A stretch of 64,000 bases of DNA from Helicoverpa zea (Eukaryota; Arthropoda; Insecta; Lepidoptera; Noctuidae). The notes beneath the pieces were generated by a model, which was not told the origin of the DNA, ran no database searches, and saw only the letters and a program-made list of their open reading frames with translations. The stretch covers positions 12,588,501-12,652,500 of the forward strand of contig NC_061456.1 in assembly GCF_022581195.2 (NCBI RefSeq), in the 5' to 3' direction. Below are positions 12,900 to 25,264 of this stretch, piece after piece. Every line of letters begins with the position of its first letter. Position 1 is the stretch's first letter. Position numbers and translations under genes: made by a program.

Positions 12900-13172
12900 C
12901 TCGTATCAAGTAGGGGAGAGATTTACTACATCACTATGATTCTGCATTGTTACAGTCGGCTGATCTCCGGCTTTACTTTGTTCGACCCGACTCGAATAGT
13001 GATTCGGCTGTTTATCGACTATAATCGATATCGTTATCGCTTTTAAAAGAATAATACTGAATATTATATTATCTATGAACGCTTGTCATTAGCGACATGA
13101 TTGTTTTATATTGTTAACTATGTGATATTGTATTAGTTAGTAAGCCTTCTTAAAATGAAATAAATAAATACA
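12900..13172 (+). mobile_element. Possible LINE 3' end
   Basis: A moderately GC-rich stretch (12955-13035) runs into TTAAAATGAAATAAATAAAT and an A-rich tail near 13172, the pattern of a LINE 3' UTR plus tail. No coding remnant, no target duplication found. Confidence 0.3.
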
Positions 13173-13309
13173 AAAAAATATTATGAACTTGCAAATAAGA
13201 AAGCGTTACAACCATCCTGTGTATAGTTTTCTATGTGTAAGCGAAATGGTATCATAGATAGATGATGAATGGTAGGTCTGCTTTAAAAGTAAAAGAAATA
13301 GAAAAAGAA

Positions 13310-13390
13310 TTTATCAAATCGGTCCAAGCATGAACAAAAAAGCAACAAAGAAAAAAAGTCATGTTTGGGAAGTCGGTTGAAAAATAATGA
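13310..13390 (-). mobile_element. Fragment of composite family A terminus
   Basis: Contains CAAATCGGTCCAAGCATG and TTTGGGAAGTCGGTTGAAAA, matching the outer end of family A elements on the minus strand. No fold-back head nearby, so only a relic. Confidence 0.5.
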
Positions 13391-13599
13391 AAACTACCTA
13401 ATCGACAGTTTCACATCTCTAACCACATAGGTGGCTACTCACCAAACCCGCAGAATTCCGCAAGTCACTCGCAGTAGAGTAAATAAAAAGAGAAAGCTTG
13501 AATTTCCTCAGTAAAGCATATTGGGGAATGATAACACATAAATACATAAAAAATGAAAGAAACCTTGGATTATGAGCAGTCAATTATTATGGCATACGT

Positions 13600-14065
13600 T
13601 TATTTTGCCAGTGGAAAATATACGAAGATCGATCAAATATCTGAGGGCACGGCAGTGCCCCAGCCAAGACTCGAGCAAAGCGGGCACGGCCGTACCGTCT
13701 TTTCTCGAAGCGTTTCGCGGCTATTTCAGCCCCCTGTATCTTCCATGTGAACAAAGCTAGGAGTTTAGGTTTTCGATGACCAAGAGTAAGTATTAGAACA
13801 AGTTCAGTCTCAAAATTACAAGACATTTGAATAAATAGTTTACCAGTTATGAGCGATCAAAGTTACACCATTTTGTCACTGACTCACTGACCGATCATCA
13901 AAAGTCTAAGGTACTTCTAGCAAACTTAGAACCTTCAAATTTGGCACCAAGATAGGTTATTGGCTACATATAAAGGGAAAATTATAAAAACCCTAAAACT
14001 TAATAAAAAAATAGGAAACAAATTTATATTTGCGGTTTTTCAAGAACATTGTGTATGAATTTTGA
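13600..14065. mobile_element. Dispersed lepidopteran-type repeat, class uncertain
   Basis: Includes the perfect short palindrome GGGCACGGCAGTGCCC (near 13647-13662) and, further on, GTCACTGACTCACTGACCGA (13876-13895) and CATCAAAAGTCTAAGGTACT. I have seen similar blocks repeatedly in moth sequence, but that is memory, not a search. No second copy is in this window. Confidence 0.4.
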
Positions 14066-14568
14066 CTGCATTGATAACTTTGTTATTTATTTATGTACAA
14101 AATGTTACTATTTGTTTTATTGTTACGTAGTGGTATATTGTTATTATGTATTAAATATACAACATATGAATAAAAAAGCTAGGTTCAAATGAAATGAATA
14201 ATGATAAAATCTTTCTTATTATATAATGCAGTGCGATAAACACTGCATGCTCGCTCGATAGATGGCGTTGTCTTGGTCTAAATCGCGCTATGGTTTCGTT
14301 ACATAGCTTAGTATAAGTAGTACTTAAAAAAAATCAAATAATTTAATGTGATAGCGTCATCTACCTCTGAAAGAAATCCCTTTTATTCTAAAAGATATTC
14401 GATTCAAAAATTCGACAATCTCGAAATTTTTTAGGTTAAAAAAAATATTGTTTACGTGCTCCTTTAGGTGTACATATTTAGTTTGTTATATATTTAGTTA
14501 GTTGCATGTAAGTTAATTTAATTTGTTATATACTTAGAGAAGAAAAAGACCTACAAAAAATAAATTAG

Positions 14569-15214
14569 ATCCCACCAAAAACATTAAATGTAAAAAAAAG
14601 CCAATCCTCTACGCAATTCCTCCACCGTAAAAAGTTTTGAGATCGCATAGAAGCCAAGTCCTGTTCTACTTTATTTGTAATAATAAATCAATATTTTGTG
14701 ACTATATCAATAGTTTTGTTCACATTACAATAATATTGTCTTGGCCATGAGCACAAGTTAAAAGTCGCTCCTTGTGATAATGTGTAAATACCATTGAATT
14801 GATAAATTCTATATGGACATGATTTTACGATTGGACTGATTGGAATTTGAGATCACCATGGACTAAACATGCGCCATAGTACATGTGCAGTTCATTGTGT
14901 TGGATGATACTGACTGTCGGTCATTTAGTAACAATTGAATAAACTAAAAGTAATTAATTCTGTGATATTAAACTTCATGTTTGACTTTCACCTCTCCAAG
15001 ATATGCTGTATTATATTTGTAGTTTATTGTGCTCATGGCCAAGTCAATATTATTGTAAAGTGAACGAAACTATTGATATAGTCACAAAATATTGATTTAT
15101 TATTACAAATAAAGTAGAACAGGACTTGGCTTCTATGCGATCTCAAAACTTTTTACGGTGGAGGAATTGCGTAGAGGATTGGCTTTTTTTTACATTTAAT
15201 GTTTTTGGTGGGAT
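14569..15214. mobile_element. Large fold-back (inverted-repeat) element
   Basis: Left arm 14569-14756 and right arm 15027-15214 are near-perfect reverse complements, 188 bp each, around a 270-bp loop. The outer end reads ATCCCACCAAAAACATTAAA and the inner end GGCCATGAGCACAA. The loop (14757-15026) has no reading frame. Likely a MITE or fold-back transposon; no clear target duplication (the left flank is TTAG, the right TATT). Confidence 0.8.
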
Positions 15215-16445
15215 TATTATATCATGTTTTTCCTTATAGAGTGAAAGGTTGAGAAATGATAGTGGAAGAACCAGTTATGTTCATATATAATAATTTGTAA
15301 TAAGTTGTTGACGTATAGTTATGGTTTATTGTGATTTTATGTAGGCGGAAGTTAATATGTTTAATTTTGTACGTGACAACAAGTAGGCTACCCATATGTT
15401 TTTGATCACTGTCAAGTTTCATCAAAATCCATCGTGAAAGAGGAAGAAACATCGATACATACAAACTTTCGTCTTCTTCGTATTTACAATATTTGGAAAC
15501 TTTTTGGGACTTCTTTCAGATCCAATAGAAGTACTATGCTGCCTTTCTTAGATATCACCTGCTTGGCTTATTTGAAAAGAAAAGAGTTTTATATTTTCAA
15601 CAGAATAGCCAAAAAAATACGTTCATTTATTAATCTTGTTACTATGTGTTAGTGCTTGTTCATCAAAGTAAATAATTACATCGGCAACGTTGCATTGTTA
15701 ATTGAGATATATTATCGAGATGTATTGGAAATGCTGATATGTTGCGACTTAATCACTAACTTGATGGACCGTGTCGTGATTACATTCTAGGGTTATTCAT
15801 TGGGGTCATTTTTGGTGAATATTTATTTATACATATTTGTAGCAAGTAACAAAAGTGTAGTAAGCAAATTTTTTTTTTAAATTGGGCTTGTTTAAAGTTG
15901 TATCTAGTAGAAATAAGCGCACTTACCAACGTTTGTTTTTTTTCTCGATTTTTTATAATTAAAGTAACAATCTTATTTACTTTGCAAATGGGGTTCCTGC
16001 CACATTCATATCAAAAACGAAAATATTTGAAAAATTTCTATTTTCTGGTTCGAAAATTTTCCTGCAGTCTCGGACAACAAATTTTGATACTTAAACCATT
16101 ACATCGACCACATAATCTAACCTATTTACCCGTAACTAAATAACCTTACTCAATAAACTCATTCATCAAACTGATTTATGAATAATTTATCTACATTCAT
16201 TTTATATTCATGGGAGTATGTCTGTGCCTTTTAAAAAAGTAGATACACTCCATTGTATTCAAGGGAGCATGTCGTCTGATTGACGGGATGAACTGACCCG
16301 TGACTGGAGGGGGGGGGAGTATGCCAAACGATTCCCATGGCTTGTGATATGCAATTTATAATCTAGTAGTTGGGGCTATTGGTTTTGTTATTGTTATTAA
16401 GTGTTGCAATTTTTTACTGGGTGATAACTTACTTAGTGTGATTCA
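15215..16445. other. No gene seen
   Basis: AT-rich. A short stretch at 15410-15475 (CATCAAAATCCATCGTGAAA, then ATACATACAAACTTTCG) looks like the worn 5' half of a Helitron-like repeat on the minus strand. Frames such as 15434-15652 and 15898-16143 have no domain. Confidence 0.4.
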
Positions 16446-16893
16446 AAAATTAAATTATAAATTTAAAAAAACCCCCGACCCAAAAAAAGTACACAATTAT
16501 TATGACAAAAGGTTAAAAACGCTAAACCCTATAAAAAGCAAAAAATAACTTTTAACACTACGTAAGTACCAACTAAAGCATGTCAGACTAAACTAAATTT
16601 TGTCGTGTCGGGGGACCGCTCTAATTATCTAATTAAGATTCGTGTTTTTTTATATACGAATGTTGTAATTAGGTAGGTACCTATCATTTGATTTATGTAA
16701 GTATTTTTGAAGGTCAAAAGCGGTCCCCCGACACGTCAAAATTTAGTTTAGTCTGACATGCTTTAGTTGGTACTTACGTAGTGTTAAAAGTTATTTTTTG
16801 CTTTTTATAGGGTTTAGCGTTTTTAACCTTTTGTCATAATAATTGTGTACTTTTTTTGGGTCGGGGTTTTTTTTAAATTTATAATTTAATTTT
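16446..16893. mobile_element. Fold-back element; head of composite family B
   Basis: Arms 16446-16620 and 16719-16893 (175 bp each) are near-perfect reverse complements around a 98-bp loop. Each arm carries AACCCCCGACCCAAAAAAAG and GTCGGGGGACCGC. The element lies directly before the matching tail at 17280-17597; see that entry. Confidence 0.85.
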
Positions 16894-16900
16894 ATTTCAT

Positions 16901-16962
16901 GCTTTTTGAAGGCGACCCCAACATGATTGGGAAAAGGCTCGGAGGAGGAGGCTTTTTGAAGG
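16901..16962 (+). mobile_element. 38-bp SINE tail insertion with 12-bp target duplication
   Basis: GCTTTTTGAAGG occurs at 16901-16912 and again at 16951-16962. Between them (16913-16950) is only the last 38 bp of SINE family 1: GACCCCAACATGATTGGG, AAAAGGCTCGGAGG and a short tail. This is a genuine insertion of an extremely 5'-truncated SINE. Confidence 0.8.
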
Positions 16963-17099
16963 AGCTACTTAATTTTTCCTTCATTTAATTTATTTTATTT
17001 TAAGATGGGGTAGCTATATGCGATCTCGGCCAAAGGAAGCTGTTTAACAATCCTCATGGCAAACTGGCTCTGGGAGAATTGCACAGATTGAGAAACAAT

Positions 17100-17597
17100 A
17101 AAGATTAACCTTTGGTGATCCAGGGTTATATACCATTCTGGGGTTTCATCCGCCACATCCCATTTCCAGCATCAGGTTCTCGTCAATTAGAAACATGAAG
17201 AGAACCAGTCAAGACAAATTCAATGAGCCCAAACTCGATGGGTTTACTAAAAGGCAGTTCAGGGTTACGTCTCCTATCTTCGTGTCCTAACAGCAGACCA
17301 GCTCAGTGGTTCCAGAAGACATTAGTATTTCAAATTTCAGATCCCACATATGCTTGCAAGTAAACTGAGCGTGTAACATTCCTATCACACCTAACAAACG
17401 AGCTGATGACCTTGAAGAACTGAACCGATTTCCACCAAACATAAGAACACTCCCGAATGACATTCCTTTCAAACAAAAAAAACCGCATTACAATCGGATC
17501 ATCCGTTTGGGAGCTACGATGCCACATACACACACACACACACACAGACACGTCAAACTTATAACACCCCGTCGTTTTTGCGTCGGGGGTTAAAAAT
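17100..17597 (-). mobile_element. Body and outer end of composite family B
   Basis: On the minus strand the end reads TTTTTAACCCCCGACGCAAA (17597 inwards), then a CA/GT run (17527-17546) and CAAACGGATGATCCGATTG. Further in, GTTCTCGTCAATTAGAAACA and AAGCCCAAACTCGATGG (17170-17240) parallel GTTCTCATCAATACGAACAA and AAGCCCAAGCACGAGG in family A. With the fold-back at 16446-16893 this makes one element with the family A plan but different sequence. The middle (16963-17100) is unassigned. Confidence 0.6.
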
Positions 17598-18117
17598 GTT
17601 AAGTTCCTTCGTATTTTTATTTTAAATTTTGGCATCTTCAAATTTATGCGTTTCTCCCACATATTAGACCAGTCTACAAGTAATAGTCACAAGATGCATA
17701 CAGTTCCCAATTCAGTTGTCAGACATACAGACATTGTCCAGGGACAAAACCAGCCTTATTTATTATTGAAAATCTAATAACGACATTCATTTATGATTAC
17801 TTAATTTACTCATAGTTTTAATTTTTCATCAATAATTGCTTTTGTATTAATTCTTTACAATGTTTCTAAGCCCCAAAATATCCTCGTCTTATTCTCAGAA
17901 ACAAAAGTTACAGATAAAGCTTACTGCTGATTAATCCTGTCACAACAAGCGAGTCTGATTGCATTCGGACGACGTTTAATCGATATAAGTCCTCGTCATT
18001 GTAATACACGGCTGTTATTGTCTCTTCAAAGTCCTTTGTACAATATACTCGTACATGCCGAATTTATATTGCTGTGGATTTCGTATCAAAGGGAATTAAT
18101 TTCAACTTACCCTACAG

Positions 18118-18290
18118 ACTGAGTAGTCAGCCGAAAGCTAACCTGATGATTGTATTTTTTTTTTGTAAAGAAAATATTTAATCCAATCAAAGTTTTTATT
18201 CGCTCTGATACTGTCTAAATACATGGTGACTGTAATACGTGTTCTACTATTCCTATTCATTCTGATTGATCGGCCGACTAAAAGTTTGTT
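18118..18290. mobile_element. MITE family C, copy 1
   Basis: The right end reads CGGCCGACTAAAAGTTTG and the left end GAGTAGTCAGCCGAAAGC, imperfect inverted repeats. The body (AAAGAAAATATTTAATCCAA, then CTCTGATACTGTCTAAATAC) is collinear with 53070-53251. Confidence 0.6.
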
Positions 18291-18626
18291 TACAAGGGAC
18301 ACACTTGCTAACTGATTTTATTCAACTTACCTCAAAAAACTCAAACGTTACTTAACTTTAAGTCTTTCCGTCGCAGCAATTTATGTTAGTGTGATCGAGG
18401 CAGGAATGTTTTAAAATTGAGCTGTCTTTAAAATTGAGTGGCGTTTCAGTATGACTAGGTCCACTATCAAAGGTCGTCAAACGGACGCCCATTTGACGAA
18501 AGTATGCAACGCACTAAAAGGGGTTTTGGGTAGATAGCCAAATGCAATGCTTTCGCTCTATGTACTCAGCATTATGGCTTATCAGAAAGTCTGACAACTA
18601 GTCTTATCAAAGGGTATATTTTGGGG

Positions 18627-18707
18627 GTTCCCGGGTTACTGTGTTGAGGAGATCAAATAGGCAGTCGCTAATTGCAGCACACTGGTACTTAGCTAATGAT
18701 TTAATAC
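18627..18707 (+). mobile_element. SINE family 1, internal fragment
   Basis: Carries CCCGGGTTACTGTGTTGAGG, then AGGCAGTCGCT and CACTGGTACTTAGCT, collinear with the second half of the full SINE copies. Both ends are missing. Confidence 0.65.
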
Positions 18708-18784
18708 ATTTGAATATTATTTTTTAAAGAACATAACTTTATGCTTGACCAAACGAAAACTAACCAACTTTTTTCTTGTTTCAG

Positions 18785-18874
18785 ATTCCGACCAGTGACA
18801 GTGTGAGTGACAAAATGATTCAGTGACGTGTTAACAGCTGAGTGTTAAGTGTTGTGTACAAATATGTGGTCAAG
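18785..18874 (+). other. 5' UTR part of the start exon, with two upstream ORFs
   Basis: The exon begins after TTTCAG (18779-18784). uORF 1 is ATG ATT CAG TGA at 18815-18826. uORF 2 is ATG TGG TCA AGA TGA at 18864-18878; its stop codon overlaps the main start as ATGA. An in-frame TGA at 18839-18841 closes the main frame upstream, which supports the start at 18875. The 3' splice site means a further 5' exon and the promoter lie upstream and are not identified. Confidence 0.65.
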
Positions 18875-18980
18875 ATGAAGTTGTGGAAAAGCCTTAAGAT
18901 ATCGATAGGCAGTCGGAGCGACCCTAAGTCTTACTCCCAGGAGTTGCCGCAGTGGGGTGGCCAAGGATATGAATTGGATG
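18875..18980 (+). CDS. PDZ-domain protein, first coding exon (N-terminus)
   Basis: Thirty-five codons plus one base, starting MKLWKSLKISIGSRSDP and ending GGQGYELD, then the donor G|GTGAGT at 18981. The start has A at -3 (CAAG before ATG) and an in-frame stop 36 bp upstream. The N-terminus is basic, with no signal peptide or membrane segment, so a cytoplasmic protein is expected. The exon is GC-richer than its surroundings and ends in phase 1, and its reading frame joins that of the exon at 45135. Which PDZ protein this is cannot be told from the N-terminus; I do not recognise an orthologue and give no symbol. Linkage to the next exon is inference from matching phase, strand and coding quality. 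Confidence 0.75.
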
Positions 18981-21900
18981 GTGAGTTTCTTATAACAAAC
19001 TTTTTGATATAAATAGTTTATCCCACGCCAGTGGGTAAGCCATAGTTGTGAGTGTAAATGTACGTGCACATTGTCACGATATTGTCGCAGTTGTTTTAGG
19101 GCCCAACATTTTTAATATAGAGGTTATACTGACCGACAATTCTGAATTGAATGATATATTATCTAATATACGATACTCTTTTAGACCGTATATAAATATT
19201 CGATAACAAACCTATCAATCTAGCTCAAGAGCTTTGCTTGTCACTTAATATAAATATTATGAAAAAACTGGGGACCCAGACGACGACTACTTGACATGAG
19301 AACACAATAATGTAATTTAAGATGATCTTATTAAAAATGTTGCCATACTTAAGTTTCAGCTTCAGATATAACTCGTTAATCATTTTTTACAAAGAGACAC
19401 ACAAAAAACGCATGTTGATAAAGAGATCATTTATCAAACTATGAAGATAGACATGATCCCGTCGGTGACAAAGGAAGAGCGACTTACGTCTAAAGCCAAC
19501 AGAAAAAAAAACGAAAATGAACATGAGAATTTTAATATCGATGAAAATGAACATTTTGTAGTAAAAAGTAATAAAACTGATGATGCAAAAAACGACAATT
19601 TAGCAAATTGGGTGCTGTATATTAACACTCAGCTAAAATTTAATAAAAAGTGCGTGACGGCAAAGGATGACACGTAATAAAACAACGGTTTATAAAATAT
19701 AATAAAAAGCTGGTAAATTCATGCCGTTAAGCACCAGTGTACCTATCAAGACCGAATCATATTTTTTGTGAGAAGAATATAGTCGTAGATATGACAGTCT
19801 TTCAACGTTTAATTAAAGTACTGATTACCACTTTTTATATTATTTGTATGTCTCTACCAGACCTCGGGACTATAGAGTCTCGGATTTTTGGGAGGCGAAC
19901 GTGGGGCCGAAGCCAATACGCTGAAGCCCTTTTGAGACAACTTTAATGTAATGGTGACACAATTACATTTTTATTATCACGGCTAGTTTACGTTTATATT
20001 AATTATTCTTCTTCAACGTCTGTATACAAAATAAGAACATAGTTGTTCAAAATATATATTAGCCAGTCCATTCTGGTTGAAGTGGGGCATCGGTGATACC
20101 CAAAGACCGCTGAACGATCAATCATCCCGTATCGAAAGATTCTTTCCATGCAAAAATGTTAGAAACACAATTTTGAACTTCTACATCGTTTTTCGCTTGA
20201 ACTAGCCTACATTTTTAACGCTGGCCTGTATTTTTTTGGTTCAAAATTGTTCTAAACTATTTAACTTGTCAAAAATCAATTTCGCAAAAGCCTTTATGCG
20301 TCAGCAGCATGATGGAAAGCTTTTTTCATCTAATTTTTAATCAACGAGTTATCACTGGGCCGTGGTTAACTCGCGACATCAAAGCAAATATTTCGGTTTC
20401 ATAGTCAAGGTAATTGGGGAAAACGGTTGTTTATCCTCGTCGTGTTGTTTTTAATTATGTTTGTTTATGCTGTTTTTTTGGCAAACAGCCTATGTTATGA
20501 TGAATATACACTTTATGTATATTGATGAGAGGGCAAATTTTATCTGGTACTCTGTAATTAGTGACCTTTCCTTATTTTGTTTTGCTGGTTGTGAGATCAA
20601 AGTGACAATACAAATGAGTGTCATCTGAGCAAGTTTACTTAGCTGTGGGAGGAAATAGGTCAGAGATAAAAGAATGGCAGCCGTTGCATTTTCCGCTCGA
20701 ATAAGAATTCAAAACTTTCTTGTTACATTGTCTGTTAACACTAGACTGCATTATAATCTGAAATGGGGATGACTGCAACTTTTAGTACATTAACATCGTT
20801 TTATTTTGTATTTATTTTGAAAGACACACTTCATATTCCTCGAAATGGCTTTTATTGGCTTTCTTTTACAGCTAACATTTTAAATGTGCAAATGATTTGA
20901 TAGTCCGCGCAATTTAGCCACAACTTCGAAGCTGTATTTTTCCTGCTAAATGCGAAACGTATCACCTCAACCCATTTCGGTTTTTGCCGAAGCGAACGTT
21001 AAAATCGAAAACCAGTCGAGACAATGACCACGGCATACTGTAGCCGACGAACTCCATACCATTCTCCGTTCACAGTAAAAATCTAGACTTTTTTCGCAAA
21101 CCTCACGGAAAACCGTTCTTCCCAAAATTCATTTCGAAAAATATTAAAAATTCCAAAATTTCATTTGACTCTGCCTACTGCGTTATGGCAACGTTATTTT
21201 CATTTCAAATTCTGGCGAATAACATCCGAATTCGGAATGGGAGAAATATAAGAAAATATTCACAATATGAAAATGGTAATTTAAAATATGTAGGCAAAAA
21301 TACAGTTTTGAGAATCCAATAGTGTCCGCACTAACTCGAAGCCGGCCAAGTATGCAATGATTTGGCAATTTTCTTCAAGACTCGCTTTTGAATATTCTCC
21401 TATATTGTGAACTGACTGCGCGAATTTAAAATAACAAAATGCAATTTTATTGCAAGTTCTGCACTTGAATTTCGTACGTTCTTCTTTTAATTGCTTTGTG
21501 TTTTATTATGTTTTGAATTTGGGTACTAAAGTGCTATTTGAAATCGGTTCCTTTGTTTTTTTTCATACCTATTACATATTGAAAGCGTGATCCTACAAAA
21601 ATTTAGTACAATTTATTCTTTTCTTATCCTTGTCGTGTCTAAACACTTGCTTCGCGCGACACATTTCCACTGCTTTAAAAGCCCTCTAACTTTCTCAAAA
21701 ATTACAAGATCAAAGTAGCCTACTATTATAATATTTTGGTCCACACTTTAAATAGCATACAATCTTATACCTACTCAAAGTAATATCAACGTCGACAGTG
21801 AACAATTCCATTACATTACTAGATGTTCAGAGCTCCGTCTGCTTTTGTTTAAGAACTAGTTACATGATAGCAAAGTTCTTGTTACGGACTGAGAGTTTTG

Positions 21901-24214
21901 GGACAGTTGCAGATTAAATTTTGGTACCCAGAACTCCTGTTTAGTTGGAATGAATAAAATTGACAGTCTTTGAGGCACTACTTAGAATTTTTTGTATATC
22001 TATGTATTAAATTTACGCAGATTTGATTGTATTGTTTTAATCAGTCGCACAATATTTTGCATTGTTGGGCCAAGAAATTATTCTATTACTAGATAATATC
22101 CAGCTTCGTCATCCCGAATAAACAGTCTCTTGATCCTCTTCGGGGTACCAAATTTTTTTAATGCCAAATTAAATCTCAATTGGTTCAGCCATTTTAGCTT
22201 ATAAGCGTACGTAACGAACTCGAACGAACGAACTTTCTTTTCGTCTCATTTATTTTATTAGAAAGGATTTTAAATACACTAGTTGCCTCAAAAATACAAT
22301 GACCTCAAACAGTTATCCTTATCCGATCCTTTCCACAATCAAGTAAAAATAATCCTACACAAAATACAACCACATCTAGAAATATCCGTCTCCATAGAAA
22401 CATCAAAGTCGCTCGCTCAAACCATACCGTGACGAGAACCAATGTCGCAGGTCAATGACATCTTACTTTGTTTCATTTATACAAAGTATAGCACTATAGG
22501 GGACGTATAACCTACTTCGGCTGGACAAACTATGTATATGGGTGGAATGGCTAGCGTGACCTATTTCAGTAGGGACAGTTGGACCAAGATAAGGCTAGAA
22601 TATTTCAAGGAATAAGCATTATGGTCTGTAATAAATTTTGTTGGAGGGCTCTACTGGCTTGTACCAATTTACGTTTCGCGCTATATTTTTGTGTACCTAT
22701 AAGTGGTGTTTTATAATTTGATAATCGGTCTTTTCCCTTACCTGCACACAGTGTTCGTGATTATCATGAAAACCAGGATATTCTAAAAATTTACAGTCAA
22801 AATTTTAATATGAAACATAAAAAATGATGACTCCATTATTCTCGTTTCGCCGCCAAAAATCAAAAAGTCCCGACATTACCATAACAAAATGGAGGATACT
22901 TTAACAGAATCTCTCGGATTCTTAATTAAGTTCCGACTCGGTAACATTTTTGGGCCAGGCGACAAAAGGAGGGCTACAAAGGATGATTTGTTTTTGTCTC
23001 AAGCCTATTTTTTGAGGGCAACACGTAAAAAATTGCATGGAAACCCGGGTCGACCCGGTGTTTTGACGAGTGAATTTAATTGTTCAACTGTTTTTTAGAT
23101 GAAGTGGTGCCACGGACGTTGCGGATAAAAATGTGGGTGCTACAGACTAATTTTCATTTGTGAGATAAATCGAGATTCCAGATTTCTGACTTCATTTTGT
23201 TTTGATTTCGATCTTGGCAGTAATTTGAAGTGACGTGCTAGAAAGTGATTGATGCTCATTGCAGTATCGATAAGCAATAAGCTTAATATCAAAACGAACT
23301 TACCCACCAGTTCACTTCACCCACTACAGACTACACAACACAAAAAACCTTTCAAATAAATAACGAATATTGGCCAGGCTTTGAGCAATTTTTTAACAAA
23401 TTTTTGCCAAGTAAGATGAATTGGGAGTATCTAGAACAATTTGGACCTTGGCCAAATGATGGTGAAATGAAAAAGTTTTGTGATGAAAACGCATCCGTGA
23501 GCACGTTAAGTAATAACGGCAGAGGTTTGCACTGACATTAGCATGATGACTATTTAATGAAATATTAATTTATAAAAAACTTCATTTTCATCTAGGCTGT
23601 CAACCTCTTTGGACTCCAAATTAACAAATCTATTCAGGGTTTGATTCTGTAATCAGAGAAAGCTTTTCTATTGTAAGATAGTCATAACTAGAGGAACCAC
23701 AGGACTTTTTCCTTTAAAGTTTCAGCAACAACTAACAGATAATTGGGACTGTGAAGCAGGTCCCAACCTGAAATATTCAACAAAATGGAAACCAAACAGA
23801 TGTCGTATTCATAAAAAATAAGAGCCCACAATAAACTGTACGGTACAAAAGTTTACAGGAACATGAATATAATTATCGGATCCCCTGGATTTTGCATTAA
23901 GCCATTCCTCATTGTGACACCAGTCGTTTGCATAAATTTCAAAAAGATAAAAAGGACAATTTTGTACAATACATGTAAGCTCTTCCCGTAATGGACGGTG
24001 TATTAAAAGGATTATTTTAAATGTAGCTTGTAATTTGTATTTGATGAGATCTTACCTGAGGTATCTCTTTTTCCTAATGATGTTATTGTCATTATTCAGT
24101 AGAATCAAACTAATGACACAGACATTTTTCGAATATGGAAAACATTGAACCTGATAGGATGACATTTTATAAACAGCTAGCCCATTTCTTCAAGATGTTT
24201 ACGTACACCTTTAC
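18981..24214. other. Long intron, first part: no gene seen
   Basis: Begins with the donor GTGAGT. No further exon or well-defined element recognised. Notable pieces only: a GC-richer block at 19855-19960 that resembles a dispersed moth repeat (CTCGGGACTATAGAGTC), and a degenerate repeat-like stretch at 22080-22260 with Helitron-like wording (TTGGTTCAGCCATTTTAGC). The Lys/Asn/Glu-rich frame at 19441-19677 is compositional. Confidence 0.5.
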
Positions 24215-24332
24215 TCAGTCTTTGGTGTCCAAGGTATAGCTACCTACTTAAAATATGTACGTAATATTCAAGACTTGGAATCGAACCTCGTAAAACAAAG
24301 TGCATTAACCACTACTAGGACACCACGACTTT
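24215..24332 (-). mobile_element. Worn head of SINE family 1
   Basis: The plus strand ends GACACCACGACTTTTA and contains GGAATCGAACCTCG; in reverse this is GTCGTGGTGTCCTAGTAGTG with a B-box-like CGAGGTTCGATTCC. The 3' half is missing. Confidence 0.55.
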
Positions 24333-25264
24333 TATAATTTTACTAAGTAGGTATCAATTTATTACCTCGTAAAAATTGCGAATCATGTTTTGTTTTTTAT
24401 TATCCTTAATTATTGTTCATTTGAGAAGAAACTTGTTTACTGTTTGTTGTTTTGTTGAACATTAAATAATTTTATTTTTTTCTGATGTCTTTCGTTATTG
24501 ATATTTGTTCTGTAAATAGTCTGTCTGTATATATGTAAGCCTGTATATACTGAAGATTTATTTTTCTAATCTTATATTATTTGTGAAACAATATTTTATT
24601 TTAAAAATGTTAGTTTATAAAACAAAAACTATTGTAAACCAAAGCAATTTGTAACACAATGTTAAGTCTATCTAAAAGCAACACTGTCTACTTCATTAAA
24701 TTAGAGCTACTGTTAAATCAATTAACGAAATCTATTGTGAGCAAAATTTTGAGCAGAAAACACAATTATTTATTAACAAACCCTTAATGAATTTAGGAAT
24801 ATCACACAATTTGAAATAAGGCCTTACAATTAAAACGACACCCGTCGTGCACAAAGCAGAACAGACGAACTTTGAGAGTCCAAAAATATAAATTAAAGAA
24901 TGGAATTATTTCAGACAGTTGGTACATTTCCTAGACTCAGGTATGGCAGTGCTAACTAATTAGTAAAGACTTTAATTAAACATGAAAACCTAGACGTAGT
25001 GCTCCACTACACTTGGGATTACAACTAAAAGCTTGGAAGAGAAAGAAAGGCTTTTTCATGTGCTCCGAGAAAATAAAATGTGAAAGAATGTATGTTTATC
25101 TTCGTAATAACGCTTGGGGCTTGAAATTTATTGGGAAATTGAGTTTTAAGTGAGATTCGGGAAAAACGTGTTGGAAAACAGACAATGGAAGTGTGGAGAG
25201 AACGTGTGCAGGGAATTTTTGAGCTTGATGCTGAGGTCAATCAATCAATTTGGTTTATGCAGCT

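Larger units (their letters stand above)
17598..18784. other. Probable 5' intron of the PDZ gene
   Basis: No coding sequence seen. It ends in a good 3' splice site: a T-rich tract, CTTTTTTCTTGTTTCAG, immediately before 18785. Holds a MITE (18118-18290) and a SINE fragment (18627-18707). Confidence 0.55.

Noticed and set aside
13647..13662. GGGCACGGCAGTGCCC palindrome as a transcription terminator
   Set aside because: Intrinsic terminators are not expected in animal introns and no T-tract follows; it belongs to a dispersed repeat.
19441..19677. 78-codon frame rich in Lys, Asn and Glu near the start exon
   Set aside because: Low-complexity composition expected from AT-rich DNA, no domain, and no splice-site or homology support.
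22889..23098. 69-codon frame beginning MEDTLTESLGF, considered as an exon
   Set aside because: No convincing splice sites in the right phase for the PDZ gene and no recognisable domain.
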